Of a stretch of 64,000 nt of DNA, positions 44,687-52,888 are shown in pieces. The translations under genes were made by a program, and so were the position numbers. This DNA is from Flagellimonas aurea (GTDB lineage: Bacteria; Bacteroidota; Bacteroidia; Flavobacteriales; Flavobacteriaceae): positions 172,429 through 236,428 of the forward strand of contig NZ_JAFLNL010000008.1 of the NCBI RefSeq assembly GCF_017313785.1, read 5' to 3'. Position 1 is the first letter of the stretch; every line of letters begins with the position of its first letter. The notes beneath the pieces are model-generated. The model had not been told where the DNA came from, made no database searches, and was given only the letters and a program-made list of their open reading frames with translations.

Positions 44687-46243
44687 ATGAAAAACTCAAA
44701 AAAAAACCTACTTATCCTATTATTTTTTGCATTCTCCTTAGCATTTGGTCAAAACCGAATCATAGGTGGTAACGATACGACAATCGACCAAAATCCTTGG
44801 CAAGTTTCTATGCGGGCAACCAACAACCATCATATTGTAGGAGCTAGAAATAATCATATCTGCGGAGGTTCCATCCTAACATCAGAATGGATTTTAACAG
44901 CAGCACATTGTGTGACCAATACAATTAACGGAAACGTTATTGGCGTTAATGAAATAACGATTTCAGCAGGCATAACGCAACGGAATGATTTAACCACAGG
45001 GCAGTACAGAAATGTCGCTCAAATTGTCAGGCACCCAAATTACAATAGCATAACTTTTGAAAATGACCTAGCTTTAATCAGACTTACAGCTCCATTGAAT
45101 TTTAATAGTGATGTACAACCTATTCAATTAACGGATGAAGCATTTGATTCATCACCAAGTAATACTGCAAGAGTAACGGGATGGGGACTTACTACTGATA
45201 ACGGTTTCCCATCAAACAATCTTCAGACATTGGATATGCCAATCATTTCCAGCAGTAGTGCAAATAGCCAAAATACGGGCTCCGTACAAGTCACATATAA
45301 TATGATAGCACTTAGATTGGCTAATGCAGGAGTGGCCCCAGGTGACAGTGGCGGTCCTGCAACCGTGTTGAAAAGTGGCCAACGCTTTTTAATTGGCTGT
45401 TCAAGTTGGGGAGAGGCACCCAAGGATAACAAGCCCACAATTTATACTCGACTTTACAACTATAGAAATTGGATTGACAACTTCGTGGCTTTTCCATATA
45501 TTTCTGGAAATAGTTTATTGTGTAATACGAATACCTCTTATACTTTACATAATGGCACTGGAAACATTACATGGTCGTCATCCAGTAATATTCAGGTCGT
45601 TTCCGGTAGCAATTCACAAGTTACAGTAAAAGCTTCGAGCTCAACATCTTCCGGTAATGGATGGATACGTGCAACCTCTTCTCATGGCTATACGATTACC
45701 GAACGCTTGAATGTGAACCAAAATGCTGGTCAATCCCCAATGACCGTAACTATTTATAATGTCAACAGCAACTATATTGACATTACCGCTAATGGAGGCA
45801 GTGGGGAAACCCCATATTCTTGGTATATTAACAATTCCTTTTATACAAACACCACCGGAAGAACATTGACCAAGTACTATACTGAAAGCTCCATAAGGGT
45901 AGAAGTAAGAAATGACAATGTTTGCAATACGGGTACCCATAGTGCATATTATACAGGACAAATCCCTGGACGCTATTATTTTAGAGTGAGTCCAAATCCA
46001 GTAAAAGACTACTTAACAATAAGTGAAATTTCTCCACTTGAAGAAAGGAAGCTGGGATTAAGCAACCAAAAGACATTCGAATATATACTTTCTGATTTCC
46101 AAAGTAACATATTTCTTCAAGGCAAAGGTGAAATTGGAACTTCTGGTTTTGATTTAGACTTGAATGGACTTAAAAAAGGATTGTACATTCTTGAAATTAT
46201 ATCGGAAAGAGAAAGGGAGACCCATAAAATCATTAAAGAATAG
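44687..46243 (+). CDS. Secreted trypsin-like (S1) serine protease with T9SS sorting tail
   Basis: 518 residues. Signal peptide (KNLLILLFFAFSLAFGQ), then an R-IIGG activation-like N-terminus at about residue 25 and an S1 protease domain to about 265. The full triad is present: His in LTAAHC, Asp in NDLALIRL and Ser in GDSGGPA. Then come Ig/PKD-like units (about 270-430) and a Por-type tail (VSPNPVKDYLTIS to KKGLYILEI, ending HKIIKE). The protease should be exported through T9SS and could be kept at the surface. It is the main cargo of the mobile element and has no mobilization role that I can see. Confidence 0.9.
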   Translation: MKNSKKNLLILLFFAFSLAFGQNRIIGGNDTTIDQNPWQVSMRATNNHHIVGARNNHICGGSILTSEWILTAAHCVTNTINGNVIGVNEITISAGITQRNDLTTGQYRNVAQIVRHPNYNSITFENDLALIRLTAPLNFNSDVQPIQLTDEAFDSSPSNTARVTGWGLTTDNGFPSNNLQTLDMPIISSSSANSQNTGSVQVTYNMIALRLANAGVAPGDSGGPATVLKSGQRFLIGCSSWGEAPKDNKPTIYTRLYNYRNWIDNFVAFPYISGNSLLCNTNTSYTLHNGTGNITWSSSSNIQVVSGSNSQVTVKASSSTSSGNGWIRATSSHGYTITERLNVNQNAGQSPMTVTIYNVNSNYIDITANGGSGETPYSWYINNSFYTNTTGRTLTKYYTESSIRVEVRNDNVCNTGTHSAYYTGQIPGRYYFRVSPNPVKDYLTISEISPLEERKLGLSNQKTFEYILSDFQSNIFLQGKGEIGTSGFDLDLNGLKKGLYILEIISERERETHKIIKE

Positions 46244-46281
46244 AAAGGTTCTCATAGATAATAAGTAAGAGCAAAGCCAAG

Positions 46282-46308
46282 CATCCGATTTGAAAATCGG
46301 ATGTTTTT
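46282..46308 (+). terminator. Rho-independent terminator of the protease gene
   Basis: A 10-base stem (CATCCGATTT paired with AAATCGGATG) with a tiny loop, followed by TTTTT, 39 bases after the protease stop codon. Confidence 0.8.
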
Positions 46309-46648
46309 GATGTAATACAAATCGTTCATTCCATTTTATCCATTTAAAAAACATAAAGAAATATAAATAAAATAGGAATCAAGCTTATTTGGACTCCACT
46401 TAAACAATAAGTTAATTCGAGTTAAGTGATTTTATCTAGTGCTGAAATTCAGCAATTCGCTCAACAACTGAGACTACATATTTTTCAAAAACGTATAATC
46501 AAAATACCAGTTACTGTTCACATTTTTTTTATCCAATCTATCGTGCTTAAAAAATCAAAAGTTATTTGTCATAGCCTAGTATTGCTAATCCAAGGTGTAA
46601 ATCTTCAACTAAAAGTGGACTGAACTTGGTCTAAAGTTAAGTGATGGC

Positions 46649-46668
46649 TTTGTAGCCTTCCCTAAAAA
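46649..46668 (-). repeat. 20-base inverted repeat, right arm (cargo boundary)
   Basis: TTTGTAGCCTTCCCTAAAAA, an exact reverse complement of 43568-43587. A related imperfect copy follows directly (46671-46688). Confidence 0.7.
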
Positions 46669-46783
46669 TGCAACCTTCCCTTAAAACCGAACTGTTTACA
46701 AAAAGAACCCCAAATCTTACCTCCAACTTTTGCGCATGGATCCTATCGGGGTTTTGTAGCGTTCCGATAGATAAGCGTGAAGC

Positions 46784-46808
46784 AAAAACTCGGTAGGGCG
46801 CAACCTAC
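46784..46808 (-). terminator. Terminator hairpin behind the relaxase gene
   Basis: GTAGG/CCTAC arms (46793-46797 and 46804-46808) with A/T runs on both sides, so it could act in both directions. It lies just after the relaxase stop codon at 46819. Confidence 0.5.
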
Positions 46809-46818
46809 TTTTTGGATT

Positions 46819-47841
46819 TCAGTAGCCCATATCCTCACCTGTGCCCCTCGCCTTATCGATACCCCTCCCAAGTGCCTTGATGATCTTGGCCGCAATCTGC
46901 ACTTTATTCGTCGGTATGTTGGGAGCTTTGACACCCATCGTTTTAAGAAGTTTAAAGGCCATGTCCTTTTCCTTGGTGGGCAGTCCCATCACCTTGGCAA
47001 AGAATTTCCCAGGTTCTTTGGCATGGGCCTTTCTCCCAACATAGGAATCCACATAGTTCCTTTTAAAGCCAGTTGTCCTGTCAAAGGTCTTTTCGGCTGC
47101 TTGGTAAAAACTGTCCCGATCAAACCCTCTCTTGACCGTCTTTCCGTTCAGTTCCACTTCTGAGGCCTTGTGTTTGGCCATCGGGGAAAGCGTATAGGTG
47201 TTCGTTACGTCCTTTCTACTGACAATGATATGGATATGGGTCTGTGGCCCCTCTTTTTGCATCCCTGCGGCCACCAATTGTCCGTTCTGTTTGTGTGGTG
47301 CCAATCTTTCCTGCTCTTTGATTCTTTTTTCAAGCTCCTTGATATTCCCGATGGATTCGCCCCGTTCCACTTTCCGTATCTCGTTCCTGAGCCTTGCTAT
47401 CTCCCCTCGATAAGGAGCATTCTCCTGAACCTGTTTGTCAAAACCCCGATAGGTGCGCTCATGCTCTATCTTTGCATAGTACTTCAGGTTCTCGGCCTTG
47501 ACCTCTTGGTTCCTATGGAAACTCTTGGCATAGTCCTCCATGAGTTTCCTTGTATATTCCCTTAGCATATTGGGGTCATTGCCTATGGCCTTCAGTTCCC
47601 TTTGGTTGGGACTGACCACTATGGAATAGAATTTCGGGTCTTTCTGCCTAAGCTTGGCGGTATTGGCATCTATTTCATCGATGACCGTTTGAGGGCTTAC
47701 GCTGTTGTTTTCTTGGTCGAAGAATTCCTCCCTTTGTTCAGGCAATCTGTCCTCGTTTTCCTTTTCCAGATAGTCCACATAGTTCCCTACACTGGAGTTG
47801 TAGGTACTTCCCATTTTCTGTGCCGAGATGGTAAGGTACAT
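46819..47841 (-). CDS. MobB-type mobilization protein (putative relaxase)
   Basis: 340 residues, basic, of the Bacteroidota mobilization group (MobB/DUF5712-like). N-terminal ISAQKMGSTYNSSVGNYVDYL, a middle coiled-coil (about 125-185) and the metal/nicking-type histidine motif THIHIIVSRKD near residue 210. A basic C-terminus (FKLLKTMGVKAPNIPTNKVQ) may contact DNA. It would nick the element's oriT and lead the strand into a helper's conjugation pore. The gene is 5 bases behind the BfmA-like gene, and both are on the minus strand. Confidence 0.8.
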   Translation of the reverse strand: MYLTISAQKMGSTYNSSVGNYVDYLEKENEDRLPEQREEFFDQENNSVSPQTVIDEIDANTAKLRQKDPKFYSIVVSPNQRELKAIGNDPNMLREYTRKLMEDYAKSFHRNQEVKAENLKYYAKIEHERTYRGFDKQVQENAPYRGEIARLRNEIRKVERGESIGNIKELEKRIKEQERLAPHKQNGQLVAAGMQKEGPQTHIHIIVSRKDVTNTYTLSPMAKHKASEVELNGKTVKRGFDRDSFYQAAEKTFDRTTGFKRNYVDSYVGRKAHAKEPGKFFAKVMGLPTKEKDMAFKLLKTMGVKAPNIPTNKVQIAAKIIKALGRGIDKARGTGEDMGY

Positions 47842-47846
47842 GAGCG

Positions 47847-48431
47847 TTATTTTAATTGATGTTTCAAGCTTTCAAAATCCCCGATGCCCATATTGATTTT
47901 GAGATATGGCTTTCCCATCATGGGTTCCACCTTCTCAACATTTTGAAGCATTTCATTGCAATGCTTTTTATAGCTTTCAAATTCTTTTAGCATTCTGTCA
48001 TGCTCCACTTTTGGAACGGTGTTTCTAGGCTCCAAAAAATCCATTCGCTCTTCTCGTATCTTGACGGGTTCACGTTTAGGTTTCCTCCCGTCTCTCACAT
48101 ATGCCTCATAAAGGATCAACATCATTTCATAGGTGGGCCGGATACTGGTCTTTTCCATGTTCTTGATAATGGCGATGAGCCTATCGAATTTTTTCATCAT
48201 CTGACGCTCCAGCTTTTTGATATTGTCAACGATGATCTTGGTTCCCTCCCCAAAAGGATCAAGGTTGTTCTCCTTGAAGTAGCATACCATTCCATCCAAT
48301 ACCTCACTATGCGATTTGCCGAACTTTTTAGAATAACTGCGAAAGCGTATGGCCGTCTCCTTCTTTATGGTGATGTTGGAATAACCACCGCTTCCTTTCT
48401 TAGTTCTATCATTGGTTGATTGCTTTTCCAT
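47847..48431 (-). CDS. BfmA/BtgA-family mobilization protein
   Basis: 194 residues. The N-terminus has a ribbon-helix-helix-like DNA-binding stretch (SNITIKKETAIRFRSYSKKF, GKSHSEVLDGMVCYF), then a coiled-coil (KKLERQMMKKFDRLIAIIK) and a charged C-terminus. This matches the BfmA/BtgA family, which helps relaxases at oriT in Bacteroides mobilizable elements. It is the first gene of the two-gene mobilization operon, directly beside the hairpin-rich oriT candidate. Confidence 0.85.
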   Translation of the reverse strand: MEKQSTNDRTKKGSGGYSNITIKKETAIRFRSYSKKFGKSHSEVLDGMVCYFKENNLDPFGEGTKIIVDNIKKLERQMMKKFDRLIAIIKNMEKTSIRPTYEMMLILYEAYVRDGRKPKREPVKIREERMDFLEPRNTVPKVEHDRMLKEFESYKKHCNEMLQNVEKVEPMMGKPYLKINMGIGDFESLKHQLK

Positions 48432-48479
48432 AGGTGCGATTTTGTTTTTTAGTGAAATTGCGTCAATTTTTTCGTCAAA

Positions 48480-48710
48480 AACTTCCAGTGTTTACAGGGC
48501 CTCCCGAAGGGTTTACTGTAGATTTCGGAAAAGTCTACTGTAGCCCCAGATTTTGCACAGTATTCCAAAACCTACTCAATTAACTGGTTTTCAACTTATT
48601 GAAGACCCGAAAACAACCGTGATGGCGCAAATTGCGCATCACCCTCTTGCTATTCCCTACGTCCCGCAAGCGGGACCGAATAAATACAAGCTGATTTGAA
48701 AATCAGCTGC
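48480..48710. other. Candidate origin of transfer (oriT)
   Basis: The 331-base gap between the integrase and the mobilization operon is packed with dyads. TACTGTAG occurs as a direct repeat (about 48515-48543). There is a palindrome centred on GCGCAAATTGCGC (48621-48640), a perfect GTCCCGC-AA-GCGGGAC hairpin (48661-48676) and an AGCTGATTT/AAATCAGCT hairpin (48689-48708). Position next to bfmA and such structure are typical of oriT. The nick site cannot be placed by eye. The region has no gene. Confidence 0.5.
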
Positions 48711-48762
48711 ACTATTAATGTTATTATTTGATGAGTAGTTTTTACAAATTCCACCTTAAAAA

Positions 48763-50028
48763 TCACGGTTTCCAAATTTTCTCTTGTCCGGCATCTGAAT
48801 CTGAAAACTTAGAATCCAGTTTCGTTTCCAAGTCACTCATATCTTCACTGATTTTGTTATCCAATACTCTTGCATAAATTTGGGTCGTGGCCAATTCTGA
48901 ATGTCCCAATATCTTAGAAACAGTCTCTATGGGAACCCCATTACTTAATGTGATAGTTGTAGCAAACGTATGTCTGGCCATGTGGAAAGTAATGTGCTTT
49001 TTAATATGGCACGAATCTGCAATCTCCTTTAAATAACTATTCAATTTTTGGTTGGAAATCCCAGGGAATAATTTATCAATGCGTCTTTTGGGATGATATT
49101 GATATCTCTTGATAATCGACAAGGCCGGTCCCATTAAAGGTAATTTGAAACTGTTCTTGGTCTTCTGTCTTTTGGTACTTATCCAATGCTTCCCATCGAT
49201 ACCCAAAATCAAGTTATCCTCAGTAAGGTTCATAATATCAATATAAGCAATACCAGTATAGCAACTAAATACAAATAAGTCCTTTACAATCCGCAACCGT
49301 TCAATCTTGGTTCGGAACTCCTGGATTTTCCGCAGTTCCTCCAAGGTCAAAAATTCTCTTTCCTTTTTCTCCATCCTTATTTTAAATTTTTGAAAGGGAT
49401 ACTTTTCTATCCATTCGTTATTTACCGCCATTCTAACCATTTTTCTCAAACGCTGAATGTGTTTCATGGCCCCATTGTTCGAAAGCCTCCCATGATGGTG
49501 GATTGGATGTAGCTTGCGCAAATAGGTCTCGAAACCCACAACAAATTGGTGATTGAGCTGTGACAATCTATAATCATTGCATTTGTATTGTTTCTTCAAA
49601 TAGTCCAACAAGTACTTCTGGGTGGTCTTATAATGGCTCAGGGTCGCTTTGCCAAGGTTATGGGCAGCATGTAGATTGTGGTGTTCAAATAGTTCGGTTA
49701 AGGTCACTTGATCTAAGTCTTCTCCGAAATACTTCGCCTTGACCATCTGCGGGGTTATATTTGGCGTCTTGGACCGCAGTTCACGATAGCATTGGAAAAG
49801 TTCGGTTTCGACTTCCATCAGATAAGTGTTGATTTCCTGTGCGTCGGCAGCGCGCCCCAGAACCCTCGACCCCTTTCTATCCCAACTTTCTATTGGGATG
49901 GTATACTTAAGGCTCATGTTAACTCTTTGTTTATCAACGGTGATACGGGCATAGATCTTGGCCGTTCCGTCATTCCTTCGGGCAGTGCTTATCCAGAAAC
50001 TGATTGAAAATGTAGATCGGGTTCTCAT
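48763..50028 (-). CDS. int: Tyrosine site-specific recombinase (integrase)
   Basis: 421 residues, Bacteroidota integrase type: an arm-binding N-terminal region (about 1-100, SFWISTARRNDGTAKIYARI), a SAM-like core-binding domain (about 105-200) and a catalytic domain (about 210-400). The catalytic residues seen are Arg in FSCYTGIAYIDI-type box 1 context (CYTGIAYID), HMARHTFATT with His and Arg, GHSELATTQIYARV with the nucleophilic Tyr. It would integrate the element at the tRNA-Val 3' end 230 bases away. The same protein is found as a decayed fragment at 42600-43013. Confidence 0.92.
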   Translation of the reverse strand: MRTRSTFSISFWISTARRNDGTAKIYARITVDKQRVNMSLKYTIPIESWDRKGSRVLGRAADAQEINTYLMEVETELFQCYRELRSKTPNITPQMVKAKYFGEDLDQVTLTELFEHHNLHAAHNLGKATLSHYKTTQKYLLDYLKKQYKCNDYRLSQLNHQFVVGFETYLRKLHPIHHHGRLSNNGAMKHIQRLRKMVRMAVNNEWIEKYPFQKFKIRMEKKEREFLTLEELRKIQEFRTKIERLRIVKDLFVFSCYTGIAYIDIMNLTEDNLILGIDGKHWISTKRQKTKNSFKLPLMGPALSIIKRYQYHPKRRIDKLFPGISNQKLNSYLKEIADSCHIKKHITFHMARHTFATTITLSNGVPIETVSKILGHSELATTQIYARVLDNKISEDMSDLETKLDSKFSDSDAGQEKIWKP

Positions 50029-50138
50029 AGGTTTTGTGTTAAATTGAACGAAAAATACCTACGAAAGTCAAATACTAAGATGCTGTAATATAGCGATTTA
50101 CATTCTTATCCGGTTAACACTTTACAGAAAAAATTTTA

Positions 50139-50157
50139 CTAACCGAATTGCAAACCA
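50139..50157 (+). repeat. Arm-type repeat, right end of element
   Basis: CTAACCGAATTGCAAACCA, 101 bases inside the right core. It is paired with copies at 43296-43314 (left end) and 43100-43118 (older remnant). Confidence 0.45.
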
Positions 50158-50191
50158 AAACATATCAAATCAAACCAATTCAAACAAGGCT

Positions 50192-50236
50192 CAAAAAAAT
50201 TAAAGCCTTGCAAATCAATAAGATATGCAAGGCTTT
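50192..50236 (-). terminator. Terminator hairpin downstream of tRNA-Val
   Basis: AAAGCCTTGCA (50202 side) pairs with TGCAAGGCTTT (50226-50236 side), followed on the minus strand by a run of T (50193-50199). It lies inside the element's right end, so the element appears to bring its own terminator for the tRNA transcript. Confidence 0.7.
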
Positions 50237-50257
50237 GTTTTCATTTGAACTCTAAAA

Positions 50258-50280
50258 GTGGGCGCTGAGGGATTCGAACC
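50258..50280. repeat. Right attachment site (attR core) within tRNA-Val
   Basis: The 23 bases covering the tRNA-Val 3' end, identical to 43220-43242. The tRNA gene itself stays complete on this side. Confidence 0.8.
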
Positions 50281-50333
50281 CCCGACCCCCTCGGTGTAAA
50301 CGAGGTGCTCTGAACCAACTGAGCTAAGCGCCC
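50259..50333 (-). tRNA. tRNA-Val (anticodon TAC)
   Basis: 75 bases. The acceptor arms GGGCGCT and AGCGCCC pair, the anticodon stem CCTCG/CGAGG encloses the loop TTTACAC with anticodon TAC, and the T-loop TTCGAAT is present. CCA is not encoded. It is the insertion target of the mobile element. Confidence 0.95.
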
Positions 50334-50356
50334 ATTTAATTTGCTAAATAGGAGTG

Positions 50357-50364
50357 CAAATATA
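50357..50364 (-). promoter_or_regulatory. -7 promoter element for tRNA-Val
   Basis: TATATTTG on the minus strand matches TAnnTTTG. A TTG on that strand at 50387-50389 gives a 22-base spacing, acceptable for -33. The tRNA begins 24 bases further on. Confidence 0.5.
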
Positions 50365-50403
50365 AGACTGTTTTTGATTTAAAAAACAAAAAAATGAAAA
50401 AAA

Positions 50404-51615
50404 TTACACAACTTCGGCCACAACAAAAGTACTTCCTCCCACATAGATCATATCCTTATCGTCGGCCTTATCCAAAGCTCTTTGAAAACCCAATTGTACC
50501 GACCCATATTTTTCACCCATAAGCCCCTGTTCCCTAGCCAATTCCTCCAAAATAGTCGTATCCATACCCCTTGGAATAGCGGGTCTTACAAAATAATAAT
50601 GCGCATTTTTCGGAAAAAGAGTCAATACAGATTTCACATCTTTGTCGCTTACAAAGCCAAGCACAATGTGGAGTTTTTTATAGGATTGCTTTTCGACTTG
50701 CTTCAAAACTAATTGAAGCCCTTCTTTATTGTGGGCCGTATCACAAACCACCAATGGATTTTGCTGCAATATCTGCCACCTACCCAAAAGTCCAGTGTTT
50801 CCAATAACATTTTTCAAACCTTCGGAAATTGTTTGCTCAGTTACATCAAAACCTTTTAATTGATGCATAGTTGCCACTACTCCATTTATGTTTTTTTGCT
50901 GATATTCCCCAAGCAAATCAGTTGTATATCTCGTTGCCGGTTGTTCATCTGCGAAAACAATTTCTGATTTTAGCTGATGTGCAATCAGGTTAAAGATCAT
51001 CTTCGTCTCTGCTTGCGTCTCACTAATAACAACAGGCACCATTGGTTTTATGATTCCAGCCTTTTCCAACGCTATTTTTTCCAAAGTATCACCCAAAAAC
51101 TGCGTATGATCCATCCCGATATTCGTAATCAAGGACACTTCAGGGGTTATTATGTTGGTAGAATCAAGCCGTCCCCCCAAACCAACTTCGATAACGGCAA
51201 TGTCTACCTGTTCCTCTGCAAAATAATGGAAGGCCATCCCTACGGTCATTTCAAAGAAAGAAAGCTTTTGATATTCCAAAAAAGGCTTGTACTCTTCAAT
51301 AAAATCAACCACAAAATCTTCACCTACAACCTTTCCGTTTATTTTGATGCGCTCCCTAAAATCCTTGAGGTGTGGTGACGTATAAAGACCTACCTTGTAA
51401 CCGGCCTCTTGAAGAATTGATGCCAGCATATGGCTACTGGACCCTTTACCATTGGTTCCTGCAACATGTATACTTTTGAATTTTTTTTCAGGATTGCCAA
51501 GCACATTGCAAAAGCTGATGATGTTGTCCAGTTTTGCGTTCATGGCAGCTACGCCCTTTTGCTGGTACATCGGAAGCTGTCCGAACATCCAGTCCAACGT
51601 TTCTTGGTAGGTCAC
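50404..51615 (-). CDS. folC: Bifunctional folylpolyglutamate/dihydrofolate synthase
   Basis: 403 residues, GTG start overlapping the TonB-like stop by one base (TAGTG). The enzyme adds glutamate to dihydropteroate and to folates using ATP. The P-loop is in VAGTNGKGSSSHM, with VIEVGLGGRLDSTN, the carbamylated-Lys-type segment and DTAHNKEG in the C-terminal domain. The usual size is about 400-430 residues. It is the last gene of the nhaD-exbB-exbD-tonB-folC run, an unrelated housekeeping passenger. Confidence 0.93.
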   Translation of the reverse strand: MTYQETLDWMFGQLPMYQQKGVAAMNAKLDNIISFCNVLGNPEKKFKSIHVAGTNGKGSSSHMLASILQEAGYKVGLYTSPHLKDFRERIKINGKVVGEDFVVDFIEEYKPFLEYQKLSFFEMTVGMAFHYFAEEQVDIAVIEVGLGGRLDSTNIITPEVSLITNIGMDHTQFLGDTLEKIALEKAGIIKPMVPVVISETQAETKMIFNLIAHQLKSEIVFADEQPATRYTTDLLGEYQQKNINGVVATMHQLKGFDVTEQTISEGLKNVIGNTGLLGRWQILQQNPLVVCDTAHNKEGLQLVLKQVEKQSYKKLHIVLGFVSDKDVKSVLTLFPKNAHYYFVRPAIPRGMDTTILEELAREQGLMGEKYGSVQLGFQRALDKADDKDMIYVGGSTFVVAEVV

Positions 51616-52493
51616 TACTGCCCTAGTTTAAAATTAACAACCACAAAACCTATCTGTTGTGCCGGAGCATTCGAATCTGAATTCCATTTATGAAGCATAG
51701 CAGTTTTACGGGCAGGCTCCAATAGACATGGAGCGTTGTTTGTAGTACCTTTTACGCCAGGTTCCGCCTTAACAACTTTTCCAGACCTATCAACGGTGAT
51801 TCTAACAACAACCCTACCTTCTTCATTACAATCTTGCTGAACCTTTCCTTTGTTGGCCAAAGACCTTCCACTTAATCCATAACCACCTGTTCCACTTCCA
51901 GGGGAACCGTAGTAAGATGAGGCATAAGGATCTCCATCTGGTTGTCCCTTGTCGCCTGCACGATCATCGTCGCCTTCACTACCGGTAGTGGTGCCATCTG
52001 ATTTACCTATACCACCGATAAGTGCATCCACACTCTTTTTCTTCGCTTCCTGCTCTTGTCGTTTACGCTCTTCGGCCTCACGTTTTTCACGAGCAATTCG
52101 CTCAGCTTCAGCTTTAGCTTTTTCTGCTTCTTCTTGTGCCTTACGCTTGGCTTCTTGTTGTTGTCTTAGCTTAATGGTTTCCTCATCATTGCTGGTTAAA
52201 ACCTCTTCGACCGGAGCTTCCTCAACCACCGTTTGCTCAGGCTCAGCTGGCTCAGCTACTTCTTGTGGTTCAGGTTGACTTACGACCTCTCTAGGTTCGG
52301 AACGCACTGGTTCCGTTGGTTGAACTTCCCCGCTCCCAAATTCCATAGTCCCAAAATTCACAGCAATGCCATTTTCAATGGGTGGGTCCAGATAGGTCAA
52401 TCCAATATAAAAAAGCAATAAGAGTAATGCGCTCAACAAAAGTGTTGTGAGCGTAAAGGATTTTTTCTTGTGTCTCGTATCTAAAAAGGACAT
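51615..52493 (-). CDS. TonB-like energy transducer
   Basis: 292 residues: short cytoplasmic N-terminus (KKKSFTLTTLL), one membrane helix (about 14-34), a long Pro/Glu-rich and Lys/Glu-rich spacer (about 50-165), a Gly-rich stretch and a small C-terminal TonB-like fold (about 205-292, ending VVNFKLGQ). It would carry proton-motive force from ExbB/ExbD across the periplasm to outer-membrane receptors. The C-terminal fold is divergent (CNEEGRVVVRITVDRSGKV), as is common in Bacteroidota. Start and stop each share one base with the neighbouring genes. Confidence 0.85.
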   Translation of the reverse strand: MSFLDTRHKKKSFTLTTLLLSALLLLLFYIGLTYLDPPIENGIAVNFGTMEFGSGEVQPTEPVRSEPREVVSQPEPQEVAEPAEPEQTVVEEAPVEEVLTSNDEETIKLRQQQEAKRKAQEEAEKAKAEAERIAREKREAEERKRQEQEAKKKSVDALIGGIGKSDGTTTGSEGDDDRAGDKGQPDGDPYASSYYGSPGSGTGGYGLSGRSLANKGKVQQDCNEEGRVVVRITVDRSGKVVKAEPGVKGTTNNAPCLLEPARKTAMLHKWNSDSNAPAQQIGFVVVNFKLGQ

Positions 52494-52879
52494 TATTTTG
52501 GCCGCACCGCCAAGATAACCTTGTAACTGTTCCTGTTTGCAATGTCCATTACGTTGACCGCTTCTTTAATGGCTACGTTTTCTTCTGCTCTGAGGATGAT
52601 TGTCGGCTTTTCTTGACCTTCAAGTGCCTTTTTTAATTCAATTTCAATGTATTCTTTGTTGATTTGCTCGTTGTTCACAAAATACTTCAGGTTTTTATCA
52701 ATGGTAACTGAAACATTCTGTGTGTTCGTGGATTTGCCCTTGGCCTTGGGCAAAAGCAAATCCAGCGCATTTGGCGCATTGGAGGTCAGCATAAAAAAGA
52801 CCAATAACAGAAATACGATATCCGTCATTGACGACATGCTGAACTCCGGGCTTATTTTGTTTCTTCCCTTCAGTTTCAT
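52493..52879 (-). CDS. exbD: ExbD/TolR-type biopolymer transport protein
   Basis: 128 residues with one N-terminal membrane helix (SMTDIVFLLLVFFMLTS) whose conserved Asp (in MTDIVF) takes part in proton translocation, and a periplasmic domain after it. It works with ExbB to energise the TonB-like protein. The stop codon overlaps the tonB start by one base. Confidence 0.93.
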   Translation of the reverse strand: MKLKGRNKISPEFSMSSMTDIVFLLLVFFMLTSNAPNALDLLLPKAKGKSTNTQNVSVTIDKNLKYFVNNEQINKEYIEIELKKALEGQEKPTIILRAEENVAIKEAVNVMDIANRNSYKVILAVRPK

Positions 52880-52888
52880 AGCTAAGGG

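Larger units (their letters stand above)
46244..46818. other. Non-coding right boundary of cargo
   Basis: Holds the protease terminator (46282-46308), the right arm of the inverted repeat (46649-46668), a degenerate direct copy of that arm just beyond it (46671-46688, CAACCTTCCCTTAAAA) and the mobilization-gene terminator hairpin. A 65-codon GTG-started frame at 46426 is not supported. Confidence 0.5.
43220..50280. mobile_element. Integrative mobilizable element in tRNA-Val
   Basis: About 7 kb bounded by 23-base direct repeats of the tRNA-Val 3' end. From right to left it carries a tyrosine integrase gene beside the tRNA, a hairpin-rich segment that may be oriT, a BfmA-type and a MobB-type mobilization gene, and a cargo of a trypsin-like secreted protease and a small lipoprotein. 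No type IV secretion genes are present, so transfer would depend on a helper conjugative element. A degenerate older element lies to the left in tandem. Integrase, mobilization genes and att repeats are all seen directly; mobility today is inferred. Confidence 0.8.

Noticed and set aside
46426..46623. 65-codon plus-strand frame between protease and mobilization genes
   Set aside because: GTG start, no family features, and it ends before the inverted repeat in an otherwise non-coding stretch.
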